The notes beneath the pieces are model-generated. The model saw nothing but the letters and a program-made list of their open reading frames with translations, did not search any database and was not told the origin of the DNA. DNA of 64,000 bases from Lysinibacillus sp. G4S2. GTDB taxonomy: Bacteria > Bacillota > Bacilli > Bacillales_A > Planococcaceae. The translations under genes were made by a program, and so were the position numbers. The DNA lies in the NCBI RefSeq assembly GCF_030348505.1, contig NZ_JAUCFJ010000002.1:2112001-2176000 (forward strand), written 5' to 3'. Positions 17,839-29,262 of this stretch are shown here, in pieces (positions within the stretch are counted from its first letter, which is position 1; every line of letters begins with the position of its first letter).

Positions 17839-18837
17839 ATGAAAATCGAACTTCATTCAGAAAGAGAATTTGACATCATTGCGATTGGTCGTGCATGTAT
17901 CGATTTAAACGCAGTGGAATATAACCGTCCAATGGAAGAAACGATGACATTTAAAAAATATGTTGGTGGCTCGCCAGCGAATATCGTCATCGGCATGTCT
18001 AAATTAGGCTTAAAAGCAGGTTTTATCGGTAAATTAGCAGATGACCAACATGGCCGTTTTATTGAGCAATATATGAGAGGTGTTGGGGTAGATACAACTC
18101 AGCTGGTAGTGGACAGAGAAGGGCATAAGACGGGGTTAGCTTTTACTGAGATTAAAAGCCCAGAAGAATGTAGCATTTTAATGTACCGAGATGAAGTAGC
18201 AGACCTTTATTTAAATCCTTCTGAAGTAAATGAAGCGTATATTAAACAGGCAAAAATCCTTCTTGTTTCTGGTACAGCTTTGGCAAAAAGTCTTTCACGT
18301 GAAGCGGTATTTAAAGCTATTTATTTAGCGAAGAAGAATAATGTAAAAGTGATATTCGAATTAGACTATCGTGGATATACATGGGTATCACCCGATGAAA
18401 CATCCGCCTATTATACTTTGGTAGCTGAGCAAGCAGATGTAGTCATAGGTACTCGTGAGGAGTTTAATGTGATGGAAAATAGGACAGATGGAAGCAATGA
18501 GGACACGATAAGTCATTTATTTAAACACTCTCCAGAGCTAATTGTTATTAAACATGGTGTTGAAGGGTCATATGCCTATACAAAATCAGGGGAAGTATTC
18601 AAAGGTTATGCTTATTTAACGGAAGTATTAAAAACATTTGGTGCAGGTGATTCATACGCTTCCGCTTTCTTATATGCTTTAATTTCGAATAAAGATATTG
18701 AAACAGCTCTAAAATACGGAAGTGCCTCTGCGGCAATTGTTGTGAGCAAGCACAGTTCTTCTGAAGCGATGCCAACTGTAGAAGAAATCGAGCATTTAAT
18801 TGCTGAACATTCCAAAGAAATAGTGGCAAATCAATAA
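17839..18837 (+). CDS. iolC: 5-dehydro-2-deoxygluconokinase
   Basis: A 332-residue PfkB-family sugar kinase. FDIIAIGRACIDLNAVEYN opens the fold, KYVGGSPANIVIGMSKLG is the first PfkB signature and TFGAGDSYASAFLYAL the second, with the catalytic aspartate in GAGD. It phosphorylates 5-dehydro-2-deoxy-D-gluconate. The ATG at 17839 follows GAGAGGAG, twelve bases upstream, a long but usable spacing. It lies between iolB and iolD in the order known from other Bacillales. Confidence 0.94.
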   Translation: MKIELHSEREFDIIAIGRACIDLNAVEYNRPMEETMTFKKYVGGSPANIVIGMSKLGLKAGFIGKLADDQHGRFIEQYMRGVGVDTTQLVVDREGHKTGLAFTEIKSPEECSILMYRDEVADLYLNPSEVNEAYIKQAKILLVSGTALAKSLSREAVFKAIYLAKKNNVKVIFELDYRGYTWVSPDETSAYYTLVAEQADVVIGTREEFNVMENRTDGSNEDTISHLFKHSPELIVIKHGVEGSYAYTKSGEVFKGYAYLTEVLKTFGAGDSYASAFLYALISNKDIETALKYGSASAAIVVSKHSSSEAMPTVEEIEHLIAEHSKEIVANQ

Positions 18838-18852
18838 GAGGTGAAGATGACC

Positions 18853-20763
18853 ATGAAGAAAATTAGATTAACTACCGCACAAGCTTTAATCAAATTTTTA
18901 AATCAACAATATATCCATATCGATGGCAAGGAATTCCCATTCGTTGAAGGTGTTTTCAATGTGTTCGGTCACGGGAATGTATTAGGGATTGGTCAAGCAC
19001 TGGAACAAGAAGCAGGTCATTTACATGTTATTCAAGGAAAAAATGAACAAGGGATGGCACACGCTGCCATCGCTTATAGTAAACAAATGTTACGTCAAAA
19101 AATTTATGCAGTAACAACTTCTGTTGGACCTGGTTCCGCAAACTTAGTAGCTGCAGCGGGTACAGCTTTAGCTAACAATATCCCTGTGTTGCTTATTCCG
19201 GGTGATACATTTGCATCAAGACAGCCGGATCCTGTTTTACAACAAGTTGAACAAGAATATAGCTTAGCAATTACTACGAATGATGCTTTAAAACCTGTTT
19301 CAAGATATTGGGATCGTATAACTCGCCCTGAACAGTTAATGTCAAGTTTAATACGTGCTTTTGAGGTAATGACAGATCCAGGGAATTCTGGCCCTGCAAC
19401 CATTTGTATTGCACAAGATGTTGAAGGTGAAGCATTTGACTACGATGAAAAGTTCTTTGAAAAACGTGTGCATTACTTAGACCGTAAATCACCAGTGGAA
19501 CGTGAACTAAATGGAGCGGCAGAATTAATCAAAGCAAGTAAAAAACCAGTAATTCTTGTTGGCGGTGGAGCGAAATATTCAGGTGCCCGTGACATTTTAA
19601 TTGCCTTATCCGAGAAACATAATATCCCATTAGTAGAAACGCAGGCTGGTAAGGCTACAATTGAGTCCACTTTTAAAAATAACCTGGGTGGAATGGGGAT
19701 TACAGGTACTCTTGCGGCTAATAAGGCTGCGCGCCAGTCGGATTTAATAATTGGTATTGGTACTAGATACACTGATTTTGCAACTTCATCTAAAACAGCA
19801 TTCAGCTTTGAAACAACAAAGTTTTTAAATATTAACGTTAGCCGTTTTCAAACATACAAGTTAGATGCCTTCCAGGTAGTAGCAGATGCTAAAACAACAT
19901 TAGAGCAATTGGCACCACTTATAGAAGGATATCAGAGTGAGTTCGGACAAATCATTGAGGATTTAAAAGAAGAGTGGAATGCTGAGCGGGACCGTCTAAG
20001 TAAAGTGGCCTTTTCTCGTGAAAACTTCGCTCCAGAAGTTAAAAACCATTTCTCACAAGAGGTATTCAATGAATATGCTGATGCTCTTAACACAGAATTG
20101 GCACAAACAACAGCATTAATTGCTGTCAATGATACGATTGCACCAGATAGTACGATTATTACTTCTGCTGGATCACTTCCAGGCGATGCACAGCGTATTT
20201 GGAATCCAACAGTGCCGAATACGTATAACGTAGAATATGGTTATTCATGTATGGGTTACGAAGTATCAGGAGCATTAGGCATTAAATTGGCCGAACCAAC
20301 TAAAGAAGTTTATTCACTTGTTGGTGACGGAAGTTTTTTAATGTTGCACTCAGAGTTAATTACAGCCATTCAATACGGCAAAAAAATTAATATTATTCTA
20401 TTTGATAACTCAGGATTCGGCTGTATCAATAATTTACAAATGGATCATGGTGGCGGTAGCTATTTTTGTGAATTTAGAACATATGAAAACAAAATCTTAA
20501 ATATTGATTATGCGAAGGTAGCAGAAGGATATGGTGCAAAAACATATCGAGTTAATACAGTTGAGCAATTAAAAGACGCCTTGAAAGATGCGAAAAAACA
20601 AGAAGTTTCAACTTTAATAGATATTAAAGTGCTTCCAAAAACAATGACTGATGGTTATGACAGCTGGTGGAATGTAGGAGTGGCGGAAGTATCTAACAGG
20701 GAAAGTATCCAGGAGGCACATATAGCTAGACTGCAAAAATTAGAAACAGCAAAACAATACTAG
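18853..20763 (+). CDS. iolD: 3D-(3,5/4)-trihydroxycyclohexane-1,2-dione hydrolase
   Basis: A 636-residue thiamine-diphosphate enzyme closely following known IolD. Seen are KNEQGMAHAAIAYSKQ in the Pyr domain with its conserved glutamate, a central domain with PVILVGGGAKYSGA, and the ThDP-binding region VGDGSFLMLHSELITA about 27 residues before a FDNSGFGCINN block. It opens the ring of the trihydroxycyclohexanedione to 5-deoxy-glucuronate. Three in-frame starts (GTG 18841, ATG 18847, ATG 18853) lie close together; 18853 has the best distance to AGAGGTG. Confidence 0.95.
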   Translation: MKKIRLTTAQALIKFLNQQYIHIDGKEFPFVEGVFNVFGHGNVLGIGQALEQEAGHLHVIQGKNEQGMAHAAIAYSKQMLRQKIYAVTTSVGPGSANLVAAAGTALANNIPVLLIPGDTFASRQPDPVLQQVEQEYSLAITTNDALKPVSRYWDRITRPEQLMSSLIRAFEVMTDPGNSGPATICIAQDVEGEAFDYDEKFFEKRVHYLDRKSPVERELNGAAELIKASKKPVILVGGGAKYSGARDILIALSEKHNIPLVETQAGKATIESTFKNNLGGMGITGTLAANKAARQSDLIIGIGTRYTDFATSSKTAFSFETTKFLNINVSRFQTYKLDAFQVVADAKTTLEQLAPLIEGYQSEFGQIIEDLKEEWNAERDRLSKVAFSRENFAPEVKNHFSQEVFNEYADALNTELAQTTALIAVNDTIAPDSTIITSAGSLPGDAQRIWNPTVPNTYNVEYGYSCMGYEVSGALGIKLAEPTKEVYSLVGDGSFLMLHSELITAIQYGKKINIILFDNSGFGCINNLQMDHGGGSYFCEFRTYENKILNIDYAKVAEGYGAKTYRVNTVEQLKDALKDAKKQEVSTLIDIKVLPKTMTDGYDSWWNVGVAEVSNRESIQEAHIARLQKLETAKQY

Positions 20764-20859
20764 TGGGATGAGATTTCTAATAAATTTACTCCGACCACAT
20801 TAATATTTACATCTTCCTATATGAAGATCTTTAATATTGACAAGAGAGGTGAGGTGGAA

Positions 20860-21729
20860 GTGACTTCAGTATCGACAAGATTAGTTTCGATGAAGAATAT
20901 GCTTTTAAAAGCAAAAGAAGAGAAATATGCAGTTGCACAAATCAATATTAATAATTTCCATTGGGCTGAAGCAATTTTAGAAGCTGCACAAGAAGAGCAA
21001 TCTCCTATTATTGTAGCTTCTTCTGATAGACTTGTAGATTATTTAGGTGGATTTAAAACAATTGCTACAATGATTAATAGTATTGTAGAAACAAAGAATA
21101 TAACCATACCCATCGCTTTACACTTAGATCATGGAGTTAGTGTGGACCGTTGTAAAGAGGCGATTGATGCTGGATATACTTCCGTTATGATTGATGGATC
21201 ACACCATCCAATTGATAAAAATATCGAAATGACTAAAATAGTAGTTGATTATGCAAGTCTTTATGGTGTTTCAGTTGAAGCAGAAGTTGGTACTGTAGGT
21301 GGTAATGAAGACGGACTTATTGGTGGCATTCAATATGCAGATCCAGGGGAATGTTTACGTATTGTCAAAGAAACAGGAATTGATGCATTAGCAGCAGCTC
21401 TTGGTTCTGTACATGGTCCATACAAAGGTGAGCCGAAGTTAGGGTTTACTGAGATGAAGGAGATTTCAAAGTTGACTAATATACCACTTGTTTTACATGG
21501 AGGCTCTGGTATCCCTAGTTTTCAAATACAAAAGGCTATTGAACTAGGCCATGCAAAGATAAACGTGAATACAGAGTGTTTACAGTCATGGGCAAAAGCT
21601 GTTCGTGAAGTATTGACTAAGGATAAAGAGGTTTATGATGTTCGTACTATCCTTTCTCCAGGTAAAGAAGCTGTAAAACAAACTGTAAAAGCAAAAATTA
21701 CAGAATTCAAATCAAATAATAAAGCCTGA
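20860..21729 (+). CDS. iolJ: 6-phospho-5-dehydro-2-deoxy-D-gluconate aldolase (class II)
   Basis: A 289-residue class II fructose-bisphosphate-aldolase-family protein. Metal-binding HLDHG and [21 protein letters not shown] and VLHGGSGIP are all present and close to Bacillus IolJ. It splits the phosphorylated deoxy-ketogluconate into dihydroxyacetone phosphate and malonate semialdehyde. I favour GTG 20860, preceded by GAGGTGAGGTGG; an ATG at 20890 is a shorter alternative. Confidence 0.92.
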   Translation: MTSVSTRLVSMKNMLLKAKEEKYAVAQININNFHWAEAILEAAQEEQSPIIVASSDRLVDYLGGFKTIATMINSIVETKNITIPIALHLDHGVSVDRCKEAIDAGYTSVMIDGSHHPIDKNIEMTKIVVDYASLYGVSVEAEVGTVGGNEDGLIGGIQYADPGECLRIVKETGIDALAAALGSVHGPYKGEPKLGFTEMKEISKLTNIPLVLHGGSGIPSFQIQKAIELGHAKINVNTECLQSWAKAVREVLTKDKEVYDVRTILSPGKEAVKQTVKAKITEFKSNNKA

Positions 21730-21899
21730 TCAAGAAAGATTCTATTTGAGAAGGGATCTTTTTACCTTGAATATTCGTAAAATTCCGAACCGCAAACTAA
21801 GATTAAGGCGCGCACATTGGGATGACTTTTTTTGACTTTCAGTGATGTTGAAATGATAGAACCATCCCCATGTGTAATTGAAAAGATGGACGTGGTAAG

Positions 21900-23075
21900 T
21901 TGAGAAAGTTACATATTAATAAAACTAAGTATCTCTTCATCATCGTTTCATTTTTATTATGGTTTCCGCACTTTCTTTATGTTTCCATTTTATCACCCTA
22001 TATGGAATCAATCGGGGGTGGTTATACATTTATCGGAATTGTGTTAAGCAGTTATGGACTAATGCAGCTTCTGTGCAGACTCCCGATTGGAATTTTTTCT
22101 GATTTACTAAAATTGAAAAAGCCTTTTATTATTTTAGGGATGATTGCAAGTACCGTCAGTTGTACGCTTTTTTTGACAACGGATCGTTTAGGATGGATTC
22201 TAGTGGCTCGTTTAATTGCAGGACTCGCAGCATCATCATGGGTAGCATTTACCGTATTATATTCTAGCTACTTCACAGATAAAGAAGTTCATCGGGCAAT
22301 GGGGCGCATTTCATTTATTATTGTCGTAGCTCAATTTTTAGGTATGACTTTTAGTGGATATTTAGTAGATGCGTGGGGATGGAAGGCTCCATTTTGGATT
22401 GCCGCACTATTTAGTCTGCTCGGTACCATTCTTTCCTTCTTTATTTTTGAACCGAAAGAAAGAATTGAAAGGCCTTCTGTAAAGTTGAATGAATTAGCAT
22501 CCGTTATACGAGAAGCGTCGTTATTAAAAGTATCTGTCTTATCAATATTAGCCCATAGTATCATCTTTTCCACCATGTTTGGATTTACATCCCATTATGC
22601 TTTAGAGATCGGATTTAAACCTAGGGAACTTACATTTATTGTGAATGCTTTTATGATCCCTCATGCAGTTGCAACACTTTTTATTGGGAGTGTTCTAGTT
22701 CCACGGTTAGGTGAATGGCGATCCTTGTTAATAGCATTTTCTATAACAGCCTTTATTACATTAATGATTCCTATTGTACAAACTAAATGGTTATTTTTGG
22801 TCATTCAAGGATTTAGCGGTTTTACGCTTGGATTAATTTTTCCACTCCTATTAGGGATGTCAATAGAAAAAATCTCACCTGATAAAAGAGCGACAGCGAT
22901 GGGAGCATATCAGGCACTATATGCTATTGGAATCTTTGCCGGTCCGTTTTTTACAGGAATATTTAATTCAATGTTTGGAATTAGTGCTGGATTTTATTTT
23001 GTTGGGCTACTAGGCTTACTAGCTACTATTTTAGTTATTATGTGGGGTAAGAGTGGGAAAGTTCAAAATTTGTAA
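21900..23075 (+). CDS. MFS transporter
   Basis: A 391-residue protein with twelve predicted membrane helices of the major facilitator superfamily; an MFS loop is visible as RLPIGIFSDLLKLKKP between helices 2 and 3. The TTG start has only a weak ribosome site (GGACGTGG), so translation may be low or the start may differ slightly. It differs from the sugar-porter type encoded next. Its place inside the iol region suggests transport of an inositol derivative or a related sugar; that is inference. Confidence 0.82.
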   Translation: MRKLHINKTKYLFIIVSFLLWFPHFLYVSILSPYMESIGGGYTFIGIVLSSYGLMQLLCRLPIGIFSDLLKLKKPFIILGMIASTVSCTLFLTTDRLGWILVARLIAGLAASSWVAFTVLYSSYFTDKEVHRAMGRISFIIVVAQFLGMTFSGYLVDAWGWKAPFWIAALFSLLGTILSFFIFEPKERIERPSVKLNELASVIREASLLKVSVLSILAHSIIFSTMFGFTSHYALEIGFKPRELTFIVNAFMIPHAVATLFIGSVLVPRLGEWRSLLIAFSITAFITLMIPIVQTKWLFLVIQGFSGFTLGLIFPLLLGMSIEKISPDKRATAMGAYQALYAIGIFAGPFFTGIFNSMFGISAGFYFVGLLGLLATILVIMWGKSGKVQNL

Positions 23076-23130
23076 ACGTTCAACAAAAATGACTGGAGAG
23101 CAAAAAATTTAGTATTTATCTAATCTTAAC

Positions 23131-23144
23131 TGTAAGCGCTAACA
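23131..23144 (+). promoter_or_regulatory. cre site (CcpA) upstream of iolT
   Basis: TGTAAGCGCTAACA matches every position of the cre consensus TGWAANCGNTNWCA. It lies 63 bases before the iolT start, where CcpA binding would give carbon catabolite repression. Confidence 0.82.
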
Positions 23145-23206
23145 TTGGGTTTTGTGTGAGAAAAATGGTTTTGATTTGTAATGGAGTTTCAGGGGGAGGG
23201 GAAAGC

Positions 23207-24643
23207 ATGAGTAATCAAACAATTAAGACAAATAATCACAAAAGCTATTTGCAAATTATTATGATTTCTGCAACATTCGGGGGACTTCTTTTTGGTTACG
23301 ACACAGGTGTAATTAACGGTGCCCTACCTTTTATGTCAAAAGCTGATCAACTGAATTTAACACCAGTTACACAAGGTCTTGTTACGAGCATTCTCCTAAT
23401 AGGGGCAGCATTAGGTGCTTTGTTTGGAGGTAAATTAGCTGATCATTTTGGTCGACGCAAAATGATTCTTAATCTAGCATTCTTGTTCTTTGTTGCATCT
23501 CTGGGAACTAGTTTTGCACCAAACGTACCTGTTATGGTTTTAGCTCGCTTTTTCTTAGGTCTTGCAGTTGGTGGTGCATCTTCAATGGTACCAGCCTTCT
23601 TAGCTGAAATGGCGCCTACTGAGAAAAGAGCACGGATGGTTACACAAAACGAACTAATGATTGTAGGTGGACAATTTTTAGCATATGTTTTCAATGCAAT
23701 TCTCGGAGTTACAATGGGTGATGTTGGGCATGTTTGGAGATATATGTTATTGATATGTACGATTCCGGCAGTAATGCTATTTTTAGGGATGCTTATTGTT
23801 CCAGAGAGTCCACGTTGGCTTATTTCAAAAGGGAGAAAAGAAGAAGCCTTGCAAGTTCTTCGACAAATACGTGATGAAAAAAGTGCAAATATTGAATTTA
23901 AGGAAATTGAAGCAGTAATAAAAAAAGAAACGGATATTGAAAAGGTTTTATTAAAAGACTTTTCTACACCATGGCTACGTCGTATTTTATTTATTGGAAT
24001 TGGAGTTGCCATTGTTAATCAAATTACAGGTGTTAATTCGATTATGTATTACGGCACTCAAATTCTCGAAAAATCTGGCTTTGGTACACAGGCTGCATTA
24101 ATCGCTAATATTGCTAATGGTCTTATTTCAGTAATAGCGGTATGTTTCGGTATTTGGCTTATTGGTAAAGTTAACCGTCGTCCAATGTTGATTCTTGGTT
24201 TATCTGGAACTACAACAGCACTGTTTCTAATTGCGATCTTCTCAATCATTCTTGAAGGATCTTCTTTACTGCCATATGTAGTTCTTTCCTTAACTGTTAT
24301 GTTCCTTGCCTTTATGCAAGGGTTTGTTGGACCGGTAACATGGCTAGTAATAGCTGAAATATTCCCACAAAGATTAAGAGGTCTTGGTACGGGGATCAGT
24401 GTATTTTTCCTATGGATCGTAAACGCTGTTATTGGTTTTTCCTTCCCAATTTTACTAAGTTCAATAGGTTTGGCTGCAACATTCTTTGCTTTCGTGGCAA
24501 TTGGATTATTAGGAATCTGGTTTGTTTATAAATGTATGCCAGAAACTAATGGCCGTTCCCTTGAGGAGCTAGAACAAGAATTCCGTTCAATATATGAAAA
24601 AGAAAACAATATTAATCTAGCTACAATAAAAGAGGCTCAATAA
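23207..24643 (+). CDS. iolT: myo-inositol:proton symporter, sugar-porter family
   Basis: A 478-residue sugar-porter protein with twelve helices. Signature segments are GGLLFGYDTGVINGALPFM in helix 1, GGKLADHFGRRKMI, VPESPRWLISKGRKEEAL, QITGVNSIMYYG in helix 7 and a C-terminal CMPETNGRSLEELE. These closely follow Bacillus IolT. The ATG at 23207 has a very strong GGGGGAGGGG upstream; the upstream reading from 23156 is not needed. A cre site in its leader suggests repression by preferred sugars. Confidence 0.93.
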   Translation: MSNQTIKTNNHKSYLQIIMISATFGGLLFGYDTGVINGALPFMSKADQLNLTPVTQGLVTSILLIGAALGALFGGKLADHFGRRKMILNLAFLFFVASLGTSFAPNVPVMVLARFFLGLAVGGASSMVPAFLAEMAPTEKRARMVTQNELMIVGGQFLAYVFNAILGVTMGDVGHVWRYMLLICTIPAVMLFLGMLIVPESPRWLISKGRKEEALQVLRQIRDEKSANIEFKEIEAVIKKETDIEKVLLKDFSTPWLRRILFIGIGVAIVNQITGVNSIMYYGTQILEKSGFGTQAALIANIANGLISVIAVCFGIWLIGKVNRRPMLILGLSGTTTALFLIAIFSIILEGSSLLPYVVLSLTVMFLAFMQGFVGPVTWLVIAEIFPQRLRGLGTGISVFFLWIVNAVIGFSFPILLSSIGLAATFFAFVAIGLLGIWFVYKCMPETNGRSLEELEQEFRSIYEKENNINLATIKEAQ

Positions 24644-24754
24644 GAATTGTTGTACTTAGGTGTGCATTGGTTTAGGTGAAATTTCTGAATTTTTCAGAAT
24701 GGGAGATTTCCCCTGCTAAACGAATATATAATTCTAAGGGGTGAGGTGTTTTAG

Positions 24755-25678
24755 ATGAGCATTAAAATTTCAGGAGCCCCATGTTGTTGGGGTGTGGATA
24801 ATCCAAAAAATCCTTATCTTCCACCTTGGGAGAGGGTGTTAAATGAAGCAGCGGAAGCAGGTTTTAAAGGGATTGAGCTAGGCCCATATGGATATATACC
24901 TATGGATATTGAAAGGGTAAAAGCTGAGCTTTCTAAAAATGAATTAACGATTATTGCAGGAACGATCTTTGATGATTTAGTATCTGAATCTAATTTAGAA
25001 AATTTATTACATCAAGTAGATGACATTTGTTCATTAATAACCAAACTTCCCTCAACACCACAGGAAAAGGGTCAGAAATTTCCAACGCCATACTTAACGA
25101 TTATGGATTGGGGACATGATGGACGTGATTACTACGCAGGTCATCCAGATAAAGCAGTAAGATTATCAGAGGAGAATTGGAATCAAATGATGAAACATAT
25201 TCGTTTAATCTCTGAGCGAGCTTGGAAAAAATACGGGGTACGTCCAGTTATTCATCCACATGCAGGGGGATATATCGAATTTGAAGATGAAATAAATAAG
25301 CTTATTGGGGACCTTCCATATGAAACTGCGGGTCTTTGCCTAGATACGGGGCATCTATACTACTCAAAAATGGATCCGGTTGAGTGGCTTAGAAAATGTG
25401 TAGATCGTCTTGATTATATACATTTTAAAGATATTGATCTTACTATTTATAATCAAGTAATGGGAGAACGTATACGCTTCTTTGATGCATGTAGTATAGG
25501 CGTTATGTGTCCGATTGGTCAGGGCGTGATTGATTATGATTCTATTCACCAATTATTGATGGAAATTAATTATCATGGATACATTACAATTGAACAAGAA
25601 CGTGATCCTAGAAACGCTGGTACAAGTTTACATGATGTTAAACAAAGTATTGATTATTTAATAAGTGTTGGTTATTAA
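24755..25678 (+). CDS. sugar phosphate isomerase/epimerase-like TIM-barrel protein (1)
   Basis: A 307-residue xylose-isomerase-like TIM barrel (AP endonuclease 2 family). Metal-site residues are visible in GIELGPYGY, VIHPHAGGYIEFEDE, CLDTGHLYYSKMD, YIHFKDID and IEQERDP. This is the same fold as IolE, IolH and IolI, but the sequence is a separate group. It is 27 bases before a Gfo/Idh/MocA gene, an arrangement repeated near 30-32 kb. Such pairs act on keto-sugars or keto-inositols: epimerisation, dehydration or beta-elimination of an oxidised glycoside. The exact substrate is not known. Confidence 0.82.
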   Translation: MSIKISGAPCCWGVDNPKNPYLPPWERVLNEAAEAGFKGIELGPYGYIPMDIERVKAELSKNELTIIAGTIFDDLVSESNLENLLHQVDDICSLITKLPSTPQEKGQKFPTPYLTIMDWGHDGRDYYAGHPDKAVRLSEENWNQMMKHIRLISERAWKKYGVRPVIHPHAGGYIEFEDEINKLIGDLPYETAGLCLDTGHLYYSKMDPVEWLRKCVDRLDYIHFKDIDLTIYNQVMGERIRFFDACSIGVMCPIGQGVIDYDSIHQLLMEINYHGYITIEQERDPRNAGTSLHDVKQSIDYLISVGY

Positions 25679-25705
25679 TTCGAAAAAGAAAAGAGGAATA
25701 TAGGC

Positions 25706-26872
25706 ATGATCTATGGAGAAAAAAATGTTGATAAACCAATTCGGTGGGCAATGGTTGGTGGTGGCAAGGGAAGTCAAATTGGGTATATCCATCGTTCAGC
25801 AGCATTACGAGATAATAATTTTCAATTAGTAGCTGGAGCATTTGATATTCATCCAGAACGCGGAAAGGATTTCGGGGTCAATTTACATGTTGATCCAGAG
25901 CGCTGCTATCCCGATTATAAAACAATGTTTGAGGAAGAAGCTAAACGCGCAGATGGCATTCAGGCTGTTTCTATTGCTACTCCAAATGGAACTCATTTTG
26001 AAATAACGAAAGCTGCGTTAAACGCCGGTTTACATGTGGTTTGCGAAAAACCATTATGCTTTACGACCAAAGAGGGTGAAGAATTAGAGACTCTTGCCAA
26101 AATAAAAAATCGCGTTGTCGGTATTACATATGGTTATGCTGGATATCAGATGATTGAACAGGCACGTCAGATGATTGCTAACGGAGATTTAGGTGAAATA
26201 AGAATTGTCAAAATGCAATTTGCACATGGCTTCCATTCATCAGCGGTTGAAGAAGGAAATGCGAGTACGAAATGGCGTGTCGATCCTAAAATAGCAGGCC
26301 CTAGCTATGTATTAGGTGACTTAGGAACACATTCTGTTTATTTATCTGAGGTGCTATTGCCAAATTTAAAAATTAAGAAATTAATGTGCTCACGTCAAAG
26401 TTTTGTAAAAAGTCGTGCTCCGTTAGAGGATAATGCTTTTACGATTATGGTATATGATAACGGTGCAATTGGAGAGGTTTGGTCTTCGTGTGTGAATGCT
26501 GGTTCCATGCACGGGCAAACGATTCGAGTCATCGGTTCAAAGGCAAGTATTGAATGGTGGGATGAACACCCTAACCAATTACGTTACGAAGTTCAAGGGA
26601 AACCTGTCCAAGTTTTAGATCGTGGAATGGACTATCTTTACCAGGAGGCTTTAGCGGATGACCGTATAAGTGGAGGACATCCTGAAGGACTCTTTGAAAG
26701 CTGGTCTAATCTATATACGCGTTTTGCCATTGCCATGGAAGCTACGGACCGTGGAGAAACATTAGAAAATATATGGTACCCAGATATTAAAGCAGGTGTC
26801 GAAGGAGTTCGGTGGATAGAGAACTGTGTACGTTCTGCTGATAATGGTGCAATTTGGGTTGAATATAAATAA
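25706..26872 (+). CDS. Gfo/Idh/MocA family oxidoreductase (1)
   Basis: A 388-residue NAD(P)-dependent dehydrogenase. The Rossmann motif is WAMVGGGKGSQIGYIH, the conserved EKP of the family is in VVCEKPLCFT (about residue 117), and the catalytic histidine region is LGDLGTHSVYL. It is longer than IolG (about 345 residues) and shares block-by-block similarity with the gene at 31222 (DIHPERGKDFG versus DIDPVRGKDFG; CYPDYKTMF in both). It probably oxidises a hydroxyl of an inositol isomer or glycoside. GAGGAATATAGGC precedes the ATG. Confidence 0.85.
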   Translation: MIYGEKNVDKPIRWAMVGGGKGSQIGYIHRSAALRDNNFQLVAGAFDIHPERGKDFGVNLHVDPERCYPDYKTMFEEEAKRADGIQAVSIATPNGTHFEITKAALNAGLHVVCEKPLCFTTKEGEELETLAKIKNRVVGITYGYAGYQMIEQARQMIANGDLGEIRIVKMQFAHGFHSSAVEEGNASTKWRVDPKIAGPSYVLGDLGTHSVYLSEVLLPNLKIKKLMCSRQSFVKSRAPLEDNAFTIMVYDNGAIGEVWSSCVNAGSMHGQTIRVIGSKASIEWWDEHPNQLRYEVQGKPVQVLDRGMDYLYQEALADDRISGGHPEGLFESWSNLYTRFAIAMEATDRGETLENIWYPDIKAGVEGVRWIENCVRSADNGAIWVEYK

Positions 26873-27018
26873 ATATCACTGATTGATCTAGTGATAAGGT
26901 TTTGGAACAGCTTACACCAATAACCATTTTTAATTTTCGGAAATTTAAAACTACTTCGATAAATATAAGTAATAATTTTCGGGTCTTATGATGAATTAAA
27001 AGTAGAAAGGAGACTTTA

Positions 27019-27930
27019 ATGCGAACAATTGAGAAAATCAAATTTGCCTGTGCTCCTATCGCATGGACGAATGATGATATGCCAGAGTTAGGTAAAGAAA
27101 ATACATTTGAGCAATGCATTAGTGAAATGGCATTAGCCGGCTATTCTGGAACAGAAATTGGTAATAAGTACCCTAAAGATCCAGCTGCATTAAGAAAATA
27201 TTTAGAACCGAGACAACTTCAGGTGGCAAGTGCCTGGTTCAGTACTTATTTAACAATAAAACCATTTGAAGAGACGAAACAGGCTTTTATCCAGCATCGT
27301 GATTTTTTACATGCAATGGGGGCAAAGGTTATTGTTGTAGCGGAACAAGGGCTAAGTATTCAAGGTCAAATGGATACACCCTTATTTCAAGAAAAACCAA
27401 TTTTTAAAGATTCAGAGTGGGGTTTATTAATACACGGCTTAGAATCCTTAGGTGAATTAGCGCACGAAAAGGGGATGGAGATTGTTTACCATCACCATAT
27501 GGGAACGGGGATTCAAACAACAGAAGAAATTGAATACTTAATGGAAAATACATCACCCAATAAAGTATCCCTATTGTTCGATACAGGACATTTAGTATTC
27601 TCGGGGGAGGATCCTTTGGAGATTTTTAGGAAATATCAATCTCGTATCAAGCATATACACTTTAAAGATATTCGTGAGGATGTGGCAAAAGAAGTTAAAG
27701 AACAGAAAGATAGTTTTTTAACAGGGGTTAAAAAAGGTGTCTTTACGGTACCAGGAGATGGAATCATTGACTTTCATCCTATCATGGATGCAATTGTTGG
27801 AAGTGGATATGAGGGATGGATAGTAGTAGAGGCCGAGCAAGACCCCGCAAAAGCCAATCCATTTGAATATGCTCTTAAAGCAAGAAAATATATCAATGAA
27901 TTAATAGTAAACAAACTTATTGTTCGATAA
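27019..27930 (+). CDS. iolE: inosose dehydratase
   Basis: A 303-residue TIM-barrel protein closely following Bacillus IolE: FACAPIAWTNDDMPELG at the N-terminus, YHHHMGTGIQTTEEI, LLFDTGHLVFSGEDP, HIHFKDIR and VVEAEQDPAKANP at the C-terminus. It dehydrates 2-keto-myo-inositol to the trihydroxycyclohexanedione used by IolD. AGAAAGGAG lies upstream. It is away from iolD and next to a dehydrogenase gene, showing that the operon order differs from B. subtilis. Confidence 0.94.
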   Translation: MRTIEKIKFACAPIAWTNDDMPELGKENTFEQCISEMALAGYSGTEIGNKYPKDPAALRKYLEPRQLQVASAWFSTYLTIKPFEETKQAFIQHRDFLHAMGAKVIVVAEQGLSIQGQMDTPLFQEKPIFKDSEWGLLIHGLESLGELAHEKGMEIVYHHHMGTGIQTTEEIEYLMENTSPNKVSLLFDTGHLVFSGEDPLEIFRKYQSRIKHIHFKDIREDVAKEVKEQKDSFLTGVKKGVFTVPGDGIIDFHPIMDAIVGSGYEGWIVVEAEQDPAKANPFEYALKARKYINELIVNKLIVR

Positions 27931-27993
27931 ATAGTTTCAAGTAGAATGGATGCGATAAAGTCGGATATCCTCCTTTTTTCATAAAGTTGCTCA

Positions 27994-28012
27994 TCACCAC
28001 ACGTTTTGGTGA
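27994..28012. repeat. dispersed short palindrome
   Basis: TCACCA and TGGTGA flank a seven-base centre. The same motif, usually extended as CACACGTTTTGGTGAAGA, occurs near 2770, 3260, 44735, 47865 and 53710. It lies in the iolE-iolG spacer, where it may split or stabilise the transcript. Confidence 0.6.
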
Positions 28013-28151
28013 AGAGCTCATAAAGTCGTAAAGCTGTGGATTTTTGGAAATATAGATTAGTTAGTTTATAAGATTATTACCGAAACATTTTTTTAAGAGT
28101 GCTTTAAATTTACAGAATATTTATAAAGTAAAATTTCTTGATAAAAATTGA

Positions 28152-29219
<1,068 letters not shown>

Positions 29220-29262
29220 ACTGTTGGTGCTTGTGTACCTACTAAAGAAAGGGGAAATTAAA

